Source of the DNA: an uncultured Opitutales bacterium | Lineage (GTDB): Bacteria; Verrucomicrobiota; Verrucomicrobiia; Opitutales; Intestinicryptomonadaceae | DNA: 22,861 bases | Assembly (NCBI GenBank): GCA_900552245.1 | Contig: URYY01000015.1 | Location: 1-22,861, forward strand | Direction: 5' to 3' | Position numbers and translations under genes: made by a program | Notes under the pieces: generated by a model | Seen by the model: the letters and a program-made list of their open reading frames with translations, nothing else | The model's database searches: none | Told to the model about the DNA's origin: nothing | Part shown: piece after piece, positions 9,021-15,337 of the stretch | Numbering within the stretch: the stretch's first letter is position 1 | Layout: the number at the start of each line of letters is the position of its first letter

Positions 9021-9521
9021 ATGAAGCCTTACGTAATCAAAAAATCAACCATACACGGAAACGGAGTTTTCGCCGCCCGCGACATTAAGGAGGGCGAGCG
9101 CATAATAGAGTATCTCGGCGAAAAAATTACAAAAGAGGAGTCGAATAGGCGCGGCTTGGAGCAGGAGGAGAAATCGAAAAAGACGGGAGAAGGCGCAGTT
9201 TACATATTTGAGCTGGACGACGAATACGACATAGACGGAAATTTTGACTACAATGACGCGCGCTTCATAAACCACGCCTGCGAGACCAACTGCGAAGCCG
9301 AAAACATAGACGGCCACATCTGGATAGTGGCAACTTGCGACATTAAAAAGGGCGAGGAAATCCTCTATAACTACGGATATGCCCTAGAGCACTTTTTTGA
9401 ACATCCCTGCCGCTGCGGCAAGCCGAATTGCGTCGGTTACATAGTGGCGGTTGAAGACAGGGTAAAGCTAAAAAAAATCCTAGCCCGCAAGCGCAAGAAG
9501 AAGTTTGCAAATAAAAAATAG
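9021..9521 (+). CDS. SET-domain protein (putative protein-lysine methyltransferase)
   Basis: A 166-residue protein that is essentially a minimal SET domain with a post-SET cysteine cluster. Visible motifs are GNGVFAARDIKEGERIIEY (residues 13-31, SET-N), RFINHACETNC (81-91, the SAM-binding RFINHxCxPNC motif), GEEILYNYGY (111-120, where eukaryotic enzymes usually have a YDY-type motif) and C130-x-C132-x4-C137. With C91 these cysteines would bind one zinc ion, as in eukaryotic post-SET enzymes. The tail (about residues 148-166) is very lysine-rich. SET proteins use S-adenosylmethionine to methylate lysines; in chlamydiae and relatives some act on histone-like proteins. The target here is unknown. 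The gene follows panB by 23 nt and ends the plus-strand unit. Confidence 0.88.
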   Translation: MKPYVIKKSTIHGNGVFAARDIKEGERIIEYLGEKITKEESNRRGLEQEEKSKKTGEGAVYIFELDDEYDIDGNFDYNDARFINHACETNCEAENIDGHIWIVATCDIKKGEEILYNYGYALEHFFEHPCRCGKPNCVGYIVAVEDRVKLKKILARKRKKKFANKK

Positions 9522-9913
9522 CGGCATTGGGGAATTCGCTAAAGCCTTAAGTTGGCGGTAACTTTGCCTCTCTATCCACTCTGCTTTCAAATGAGAATTA
9601 GTCTTTGAGAGGCTCTGATTTCTTAGCTGCGACATTTTAGAAAAAAGCTTGGAATTGAGCCTTTTAAGAAGCTTAAATTTTAAAAGTCTAAAGACAAAAG
9701 CTCTGAGGAAACTAACTGCGATAGACGACAAGCTAAGCTGCCGAAAAATCTAATTAAATGCTTTTTTTTAAAGCAAACTAAGGCGGCAAAACCTAGAGCC
9801 TTTGCTAAGATCTAAAACTAAAACGCAAACCCGTGCGGCAAGACCTGCCAAGCGCGGGTTTGAGAAAAAAATCGATTAAAAGAAGCTTATTTGCAAATCG
9901 ATTAAAAATCTAT
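9522..9913. other. Non-coding region between convergent transcription units
   Basis: This AT-rich stretch lies between the SET gene and the GH71/99-like gene. I see no credible coding sequence: an open frame on the minus strand at 9480-9731 overlaps the SET gene and has a K/L/S/R-rich translation without family features. There are several weak inverted repeats, for example AAGTT/AACTT around 9548-9563, CTTTTAA/TTAAAAG around 9661-9684 and GCTTT/AAAGC around 9763-9776. The only strong structure is the terminator listed separately at 9827-9861. A direct repeat ATCGATTAAAA occurs at 9871-9881 and 9897-9907. Confidence 0.6.
9827..9861 (-). terminator. Rho-independent terminator after the GH71/99-like gene
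   Basis: AAACCCGTGC (9827-9836) pairs with GCGCGGGTTT (9852-9861) over 10 bp with one G-U pair. GGCA/TGCC continues the stem past a 2-nt bulge, leaving a 5-nt loop. On the minus strand it is followed by GCGTTTTAGTTTTAG, a moderately T-rich tail. It lies about 52 nt after the stop of the minus-strand gene. On the plus strand the downstream bases are A-rich, so it fits the minus direction better, though it may also slow transcripts from the SET gene. Confidence 0.7.
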
Positions 9914-11209
9914 TTACTTTGCCATCGGCTTTGGCTGAGGAAGCGGCTTGCCGGCCTTTAGCATATCCTTAAATTTGCCCGCCAAAGTCAGGTAGTAATC
10001 CTCCGGCAAACCCTCGTAAGTGAGGAAGGGGCATTCGGCGCTCGAGGGCGGATTGTTCGAGCACTTAAATATTGCCGTCCCCTCGTCCACTTCGTCAAAC
10101 ATTGCAACGTATATGCACTTTGCGCCGCCTTCTACCGCCTGGCTTGCCATATTCCAAAAGAACTTTCCCTTTTCGCGAGCAATGTCGCCAAGCGGACTTC
10201 TCTTATTCATTAAATTGTGCCACGAAAAACCGGGGTAAATTACGGGCAGAAAGATTTTCCCCATATCGTCCGACAAAGCGACATCTCCGGAAACTTGGCT
10301 CTTGAAGTCGCGGCCGTTTACATCTCTGTGAACTCCATCTTCGCCCATTCTGAATCTGCCAACAAACCACGGGGAAATTACATCGGCATACTTCTTCAAA
10401 AACTCGTGAAAATCCTTATCTCGAACGCAATCGCCGTCCAAAGTTCGCCAATTTGTGGGAGCGCCAACCATTATCGAGCAGCCCCCGTAAACGGGGTCGT
10501 TTTTCAAAAACTCTATCGCCTTAATTATATCGGAACTCTTAGGCGAGTAGTGCCTGTCGGTAAGGCCTATACCCCAGAGAACTACAAGCGGTTTTTTGTC
10601 TAAGCAAAGGTAGGGCGAATTTTCGCCGCCTGTTATGTCGAGATTATCGACCAAGTACTTCCAATCCTCTATAATTGTGCGGGCGGCATTTTTTCTGGGC
10701 ATTCCAGACAGATCGTACATAACGACAAATCCCACTTTGTTCGCCTTTGCTGCAGACTTTGCGTTCCTTAGGATTTCTATGTAGGAATCGCGCAAAACAG
10801 GATCGTTTATAAGCCCGAAGAATCGCTGGACAAAGGCGGCGTCTATGCCGTATTCGCGCATCCAGCGGAAGTGCACGTCAACCGTATCTTTATCGGCGGA
10901 GCTAAATACTTTTGCGACACTCCCGTCGGCGTTTTTAAAACCCGTATCGTAGAGTTTTTTGTATTCGCGAGTATCCGGCCAATAATCCACAGTGCAACTT
11001 TTCGGATTAAATCCGCGCGGGCCGTTCCAATGTACCCAAATATTTTTTCCGGACTCGTCGCCCGGGCATCTAAACCAAGCCTGATAGCCCGTCACAACCC
11101 TGTTTTCAAGGCCATCAAACATTGGCGTTTTTGAGTGCTTTGAGCCTCCCCAAAGCGACGAATTTAAACACACAAAGGCAAGTAAGCCGGCAATAATTCC
11201 CCTCACCAT
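9914..11209 (-). CDS. Secreted glycoside hydrolase family 71/99-like protein
   Basis: A 431-residue protein with a Sec signal peptide (hydrophobic stretch GIIAGLLAFVCLNSSLWG, residues 4-21). The mature part begins with VVTGYQAWFRCPGD and continues through WVHWNG, YDLSGMP and GGCSIMVGAPTNWRTLDGD, with a C-terminal VAMFDEVDEGTA segment. These match what I recall of GH71/99-like proteins, often annotated as xylosidase/arabinosidase-like in Bacteroidota and Verrucomicrobiota. The two glutamates E373 and E376 are three residues apart, the same spacing as the catalytic pair of characterised GH99 endo-mannosidases, although the typical WHEG context is here FDEVDEG. The substrate is therefore uncertain. 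It is the last gene of the minus-strand cluster, 78 nt after the MFS transporter, which may carry its product. No Shine-Dalgarno is visible at this start. Confidence 0.78.
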   Translation of the reverse strand: MVRGIIAGLLAFVCLNSSLWGGSKHSKTPMFDGLENRVVTGYQAWFRCPGDESGKNIWVHWNGPRGFNPKSCTVDYWPDTREYKKLYDTGFKNADGSVAKVFSSADKDTVDVHFRWMREYGIDAAFVQRFFGLINDPVLRDSYIEILRNAKSAAKANKVGFVVMYDLSGMPRKNAARTIIEDWKYLVDNLDITGGENSPYLCLDKKPLVVLWGIGLTDRHYSPKSSDIIKAIEFLKNDPVYGGCSIMVGAPTNWRTLDGDCVRDKDFHEFLKKYADVISPWFVGRFRMGEDGVHRDVNGRDFKSQVSGDVALSDDMGKIFLPVIYPGFSWHNLMNKRSPLGDIAREKGKFFWNMASQAVEGGAKCIYVAMFDEVDEGTAIFKCSNNPPSSAECPFLTYEGLPEDYYLTLAGKFKDMLKAGKPLPQPKPMAK

Positions 11210-11253
11210 AGCGCGGCTTATTTTGCCACAGCTTAAAATTTCTTCAATGAAAG

Positions 11254-11275
11254 AATTAGCTAAACTAAGCTAATT
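11254..11275. promoter_or_regulatory. Perfect 8-bp inverted repeat between the MFS and GH71/99-like genes
   Basis: AATTAGCT (11254-11261) and AGCTAATT (11268-11275) flank a 6-nt spacer. It lies in the 78-nt gap upstream of the GH71/99-like gene and just after the stop of the MFS gene. It could be a weak terminator for the MFS transcript (the minus strand continues with CTTTC, not a good U tract), an operator for the hydrolase gene, or an RNA processing hairpin. The sequence alone does not decide. Confidence 0.4.
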
Positions 11276-11287
11276 TATAAGGGAAGA

Positions 11288-12550
11288 TTAATCCTCACTC
11301 AAAGTTCTTCGGGCAATGATTGTAGAAGCAAAAGAAACCAAAGTGGATACAAGCACCCAAATAAAGAAATTTAAGTAGCCCACCCTCTCTGATATTAACC
11401 CCGAGAGCGCACCCGGCAAAACCAAGCCGAGCGCCATAAGCCCCGTGCATATTGCGTAAAAGGCGGTCTTATATTCGCCGTCGGAAACTCTTATAAGATA
11501 CATCATATACCCCGCAAAGCCAAAGCCGTAGCCGAACTGCTCAAGGCAGAGTCCTGAGCCGACAAGCATAGCGCTCTGAGGCTTAAAATACGCAAGAAGC
11601 ACATATATTAAATTCGGGATATTCATAAACAAAGCCATAGTTAGAAAGCTCGCCTTAAGTCCCCTTTTTGAGATGTAAATTCCGCCCAGTATGCCGCCCG
11701 TAAATAGCGCAACAACCGAAAAGCTCTGCAGCATTCCGAATTTCTCAAGCGAAAATCCCAGTCCGCCAAGTTCCCGCGGTGCTTTTAAAAATACCGGAAC
11801 AATCTTTGAAAGTTGAGCCTCGGCAAAGCGGTAGAAGAGTATGTATATAAGAATCTGAAAAATCCCACACCTTGAAAAGAAGCCCAGAAAGCAGGCCTTG
11901 AAATCCGAATACAAAGCCCTTGCACTATCCACGCTTCGGCAATCGTCGCCCGACGGTTTCGGCAGCAAAAATTTAAGCGCAAAAAGGCTAAAGAGCGACA
12001 GAAGCATACATAGGAAAAACGCCACCGCCCAAGCTCTGTTTTGCTCAAGCCCCGCTCTAGCTGTCAAGACACCCACTACCCAGATAAGCCCCCCCTGCCC
12101 AAAGACCATTGCAATTCGATAAAATGAATTTCTTATACCTACAAAGAAGGCCTGGTTTTGCCTTGAAAGCGCAATCATGTAAAAGCCGTCGCTTGCTATG
12201 TCAAATGTTGCAGATGCAAAGCCCAAGAGCCAAAAGCCGATTATAGACAGCAATATCCAAGACTCGCAAAGCGGAGCTAGCGCAATTAGGAAAAACGATA
12301 GCGCAAAAGTCATTAAAAGCCCCAAAATCCACTTGCGCTTTGATGAAATTGAATCGACTATAGGGCTCCAAAATGGCTTTATGACCCAGGGCAGATAAAG
12401 CATGCTCGTAAGCGCCGCAACCGCCGCATCGCCAAGCCCCATACTCGAGTAAAAGACCACTGCCACAAGCGATACAAGAACATTCGGCAAGCCCTCCATA
12501 AAGTAAAGCAGGGCAAGCCAAAGCCAAGTCGCGCTGTTTTTATTTTGCAT
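11288..12550 (-). CDS. MFS transporter, AmpG-like (PAT family)
   Basis: A 420-residue, approximately 12-TM permease. The start resembles AmpG-type proteins (WLWLALLYFMEGLPNVLV, residues 10-27), with the first-loop signature LPWVIKPFWSPIVDS followed by KRKW, and ASATFDIASDGFYMIAL in the third/fourth helix region, which parallels the AmpG DIVxDAY region. AmpG proper imports anhydromuropeptides for wall recycling; the relatives in Bacteroidota and Verrucomicrobiota carry various amino sugars or other glycans. Its neighbours, lrgB upstream and a secreted GH71/99-like enzyme downstream, support uptake of a sugar or wall fragment but do not name it. It starts 43 nt after lrgB with no clear Shine-Dalgarno. 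The MFS family is firm; the substrate is not assigned. Confidence 0.83.
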   Translation of the reverse strand: MQNKNSATWLWLALLYFMEGLPNVLVSLVAVVFYSSMGLGDAAVAALTSMLYLPWVIKPFWSPIVDSISSKRKWILGLLMTFALSFFLIALAPLCESWILLSIIGFWLLGFASATFDIASDGFYMIALSRQNQAFFVGIRNSFYRIAMVFGQGGLIWVVGVLTARAGLEQNRAWAVAFFLCMLLSLFSLFALKFLLPKPSGDDCRSVDSARALYSDFKACFLGFFSRCGIFQILIYILFYRFAEAQLSKIVPVFLKAPRELGGLGFSLEKFGMLQSFSVVALFTGGILGGIYISKRGLKASFLTMALFMNIPNLIYVLLAYFKPQSAMLVGSGLCLEQFGYGFGFAGYMMYLIRVSDGEYKTAFYAICTGLMALGLVLPGALSGLISERVGYLNFFIWVLVSTLVSFASTIIARRTLSED

Positions 12551-12593
12551 TTAGGGCAAATAAAAGCAGATGCAAAAAAGCACCGCAAGCTTA

Positions 12594-13283
12594 TTAAAAT
12601 AGAGTGAGAATCGAAAACACCAGTGTTGTAAATATCGCGACCAAAACCAGCACAAGCGCGCTCATAGCAGCCTGCCTATCGTTAACTTCCAGACACTTTG
12701 AAGTTCCGATTACATGGCTTGTAGCACCTATTGCAAGCCCGTATGCTATGTCGCTTTTTACACCGCAAAATTTTAACAGCGCATGCCCTATCGCACTTCC
12801 GAATAGCCCGCTTATAAAGACTCCGCAAACGGTAAAGCCCGCAATGCCGCCAGATATGTTTGAAATTTCTATGGCTACGGGAGTCGTCACGCATTTTGGA
12901 AGAAGCGACAAAATTATATCGCTATTTAATCCGAACATCGCTCCCAATATTAGCATGCTTGCTATGCTCACCGTGCTTGAACTAATAGTTGCAAGGGCAA
13001 TCTCGGAGGCGTTTTCCCTAAGAAGATATGAAAATTGATAGAGCGGATACGCCAGAGCGACGGTTGCCGGACCAAGCAGCCATGTTGCGATATCCCCGCC
13101 CAGGGCGTAGTCCTCGTAAGTGAAGTTGCTAAGCTCAATTAGCGCGATTATCATAGCCGAAGCAATAATCACTGTGGGAATCGCCTTTAAGAAGCGAACG
13201 CGCGCAAAACGCCTGGAGATAAGGTACGCAAACACAGTCAGCGCAAGCATAAAAGCGCCCGTTAAAATTTCCGTTTTATACAT
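12594..13283 (-). CDS. lrgB: LrgB family membrane protein
   Basis: A 229-residue polytopic membrane protein with the family hallmarks: GAMFGLNSDIILSLLPKCVTTPVAIEIS, followed by GGIAGFTVCGVFISGLFGSAIG and GLAIGATSHVIGTSK near the C-terminus. LrgB works with the holin-like LrgA; the pair was first linked to murein hydrolase control and cell lysis, and in some bacteria it is needed for pyruvate uptake. The two genes are directly coupled here: the lrgB ATG lies upstream of the lrgA stop (8-nt overlap, 13276-13283). The cysteine in LLPKCVTT replaces the more usual serine. It precedes the AmpG-like transporter by 43 nt. No LytSR-type regulator is visible nearby. Confidence 0.92.
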   Translation of the reverse strand: MYKTEILTGAFMLALTVFAYLISRRFARVRFLKAIPTVIIASAMIIALIELSNFTYEDYALGGDIATWLLGPATVALAYPLYQFSYLLRENASEIALATISSSTVSIASMLILGAMFGLNSDIILSLLPKCVTTPVAIEISNISGGIAGFTVCGVFISGLFGSAIGHALLKFCGVKSDIAYGLAIGATSHVIGTSKCLEVNDRQAAMSALVLVLVAIFTTLVFSILTLF

Positions 13284-13683
13284 TTTCGCCCCTTTCTTTG
13301 CGCTCCGATTCTTCGAGCCTTTTTAACCTGTAATCCTGAATTTTTTGAACCAAAACTCCGCTTGATACTAGAGTAATTACAGTGCTTACCATAACCGCCC
13401 CAAAAATTCCAAGGGCATTTGAAGATAGCATTTTCTTGTACGCCACCAAGCCTACCATTATCGGGACGAAGTAAAGCGGCATATGGTACAGCAAAGTTTT
13501 GCAAGCTTCCTCCACAAATCTAAGCGGCAATATGTTAAAGCTAAGCAGCAAAAATAAAATCAACATCGCAAGCAGTGCTCCCGGAAAGGGCAAGCCTACA
13601 AGCTTTACAAATAAATCGCAAAGCTCGTAGAGCGCGCACAATAAAGCAAAGCCCACGACTATTTCGAGATGTCTCTTTTTCAT
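13276..13683 (-). CDS. lrgA: LrgA/CidA family holin-like protein
   Basis: A small membrane protein of about 135 residues with four hydrophobic segments and the family segment LFVKLVGLPFPGALLAMLILFLLL, then FVEEACKTLLYHMPLYFVPIMVGLV, as in LrgA/CidA/YohJ proteins. The charged C-terminal tail (KIQDYRLKRLEESERKERGE) is typical of LrgA. I prefer the ATG at 13683 (MKKRHLE), which gives a usual length and a positive N-terminus before the first helix. An upstream in-frame TTG at 13725 would add 14 residues without a Shine-Dalgarno. The gene follows the orphan 180-residue gene closely and overlaps lrgB by 8 nt. It is likely to form an oligomeric inner-membrane complex with LrgB. Confidence 0.88.
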   Translation of the reverse strand: MKKRHLEIVVGFALLCALYELCDLFVKLVGLPFPGALLAMLILFLLLSFNILPLRFVEEACKTLLYHMPLYFVPIMVGLVAYKKMLSSNALGIFGAVMVSTVITLVSSGVLVQKIQDYRLKRLEESERKERGENV

Positions 13684-13740
13684 CTTCAAAATCAAAAATT
13701 GAAGCGTACCGACATACTCCGACAAATAAATTTGGCAACA

Positions 13741-14283
13741 CTAATCTTTAGAATCCTCCCAGATTAGTTTGCCGTTTAGATATATATTTGTGCGCAAAAT
13801 CCCGTCGTAGGGCTCTACCGAAAATAATATGATATCTACTTGCCGCGCAATGCCGCCCAAATTTGCCCCGCCCGTTGCAGACAAATTTTCAATTACGCAA
13901 ACAACGCGCTCATCGTAAGCTCTGCGCGAGAAGCTTGAATCTGCGGAATTTGAAGCCTCCGAGACGCCGCAAGACAATGTAAATTCGCTATTTTCCGACT
14001 CCAAAAGCCCGCCCAATACCCTGCGCAAAACGCTCATATATTCGGCGTCACTTTCATAAATGCGCGGCGAATCCAAATTGCGCCCAAAAAATTTGCGGGA
14101 ATCTAGCGAAGTAAAATCGCGGCTATTCTTAAGCTCGCTTAAAAGCTCGCGGACGAGCCCCACAGATTTACCCTCACTCTCAACCCAAGTAAAACCGCGC
14201 GTGCGCTCGTAGAAAAAGTAGCCCGCCGCAAATGAGAGCGCCAAGGCTGAAAAAAATGCAATATATAAAATTAGCTTCTTCAT
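13741..14283 (-). CDS. Unrecognised 180-residue protein with N-terminal membrane anchor
   Basis: I do not recognise a family. The protein begins with MKK and one hydrophobic helix (about residues 4-25, LILYIAFFSALALSFAAGYFF), followed by a soluble region of about 155 residues, so it is probably an inner-membrane-anchored periplasmic protein or a secreted one; there is no lipobox. Two cysteines (in FTLSCGVSE and ERVVCVIEN) could form a disulfide. The C-terminal part (QVDIILFSVEPYDGILRTNIYLNGKLIWEDSKD) looks like beta strands. Its ATG overlaps the stop of the sialidase-like gene (ATGA, 14280-14283), and lrgA follows within about 60 nt. It was therefore probably made together with both and may serve the same envelope process. 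Confidence 0.75.
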   Translation of the reverse strand: MKKLILYIAFFSALALSFAAGYFFYERTRGFTWVESEGKSVGLVRELLSELKNSRDFTSLDSRKFFGRNLDSPRIYESDAEYMSVLRRVLGGLLESENSEFTLSCGVSEASNSADSSFSRRAYDERVVCVIENLSATGGANLGGIARQVDIILFSVEPYDGILRTNIYLNGKLIWEDSKD

Positions 14284-15332
14284 TTCAAATTGAGCTTCAC
14301 ATATTTTATGTGTCTGCGCTTATAAGTGTAAAGCGCGCGCAAGCTGCCGTCGCTTGCAAGAATTATGGAGGGGTATGAATATTCGCCGCTATCGTCGTCT
14401 TCAAAGACAAAGAGCTCCGAGTAACTCGTCAAATCGCGCGTTGCAATCAAACTCAACTTGCCGCGCTTCTTTTTTAGGTCGAAATTCCCGGCAAGCAAAA
14501 TTCTGCCGTCCTCGAGCGATAGCGCATCTATGGCGGAATTTGGATTGGGGATTGCAGTTTTTTTTAAGTCGGACCAAGTCTTGCCTCCGTCCTCCGAAGT
14601 TGTGGCGTACAAAAAATCATTCCTAGTTCTGCATAGCGCCAGAAGCTTGCCGTCTTTTAACCTTATCAGAGCCGGCTGTATGGCACTTACTCCCGTTGAA
14701 AAAAAGAAGAAATTTCTAAAGTTTTTGCGAGGTAGCCCCTCGCTCCACTTTTTAAGGTCGGCCGACAATTTCTCAAATTTCACAAACCACGCTCCACGCG
14801 AAGTAAGCTCAACACTCGATGGACACAGCAACGAATCGTCAGGCAAAGCGATTGGCCTGCACTTTGTAGGCCCCAAATAGCCATGGGGCAATTCAACGGG
14901 CTCAGACCAAGTTTTACCAAAATCTTTTGAAAGGCAAAAAAGCCCACTCCAATGCCGAGGAGACTTTCCCTTTTTAAAAAAGAGCACTACATCTCTGCTT
15001 GGCAATTTACTAAGAATCGGATTCCAAAGCGGCAGCCGCTCTCCTGTTTCCATATCCAAGCCCTTCAAGATTTCCACCGGCCTAGACCAAGTAGAAGTAC
15101 CTTTCAGTGAACTCAGCCAAATCGAAAAATCCGGGCACTTCTCGTAGCTTCCCCCCATAAATACCGCAAGGAAACTCCCCCTTGAAACCTCGCAAATATT
15201 TGCCGCATGAACGTTTCTAGGATAGTTGAAATCCCAAATGAAGGCGGAATCCTCAAGCTTTGCTTCCTCAGAGGCAAAGATAGATGCGCAAAGGCAAACT
15301 TGGAAAAACACTAAGCTTAGCAAGCAACGCAT
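14280..15332 (-). CDS. Secreted BNR-repeat sialidase-like protein
   Basis: A secreted six-bladed-propeller-type protein of the BNR/sialidase superfamily, 350 residues from the chosen start. The ATG at 15332 gives a clean signal peptide (MRCLLSLVFFQVCLCASIFAS); a longer open frame back to 15398 would run into the end of recJ and put a non-hydrophobic extension in front. Two Asp boxes are clear: SKDFGKTW (135-142) and SEDGGKTW (246-253). Conserved family stretches include RNVHAANICEVSRGSFLAVFMGGS, GLPRKN, PNPNSAIDALSLEDGR and GEYSYPSIILASDGS. Members are called exo-alpha-sialidases or neuraminidase-like, but many are untested and substrates other than sialic acid are possible. The ATG is 5 nt from the recJ stop, and the stop overlaps the next start by 4 nt. 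Confidence 0.82.
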   Translation of the reverse strand: MRCLLSLVFFQVCLCASIFASEEAKLEDSAFIWDFNYPRNVHAANICEVSRGSFLAVFMGGSYEKCPDFSIWLSSLKGTSTWSRPVEILKGLDMETGERLPLWNPILSKLPSRDVVLFFKKGKSPRHWSGLFCLSKDFGKTWSEPVELPHGYLGPTKCRPIALPDDSLLCPSSVELTSRGAWFVKFEKLSADLKKWSEGLPRKNFRNFFFFSTGVSAIQPALIRLKDGKLLALCRTRNDFLYATTSEDGGKTWSDLKKTAIPNPNSAIDALSLEDGRILLAGNFDLKKKRGKLSLIATRDLTSYSELFVFEDDDSGEYSYPSIILASDGSLRALYTYKRRHIKYVKLNLK

Positions 15333-15337
15333 CTGCA

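Noticed and set aside
9480..9731. 83-codon open frame on the minus strand in the convergent gap
   Set aside because: It overlaps the end of the SET gene, has no Shine-Dalgarno or family features, and its composition (K, L, S, R) is what AT-rich non-coding DNA gives.
9871..9907. Direct repeat ATCGATTAAAA as a mobile-element or attachment-site trace
   Set aside because: The two 11-bp copies are only 15 nt apart, enclose nothing, and are made of low-complexity AT-rich sequence, so chance is enough.
14458..14880. 140-codon open frame on the plus strand
   Set aside because: It is antisense to the sialidase-like gene, whose Asp boxes and conserved stretches prove the minus strand is coding.
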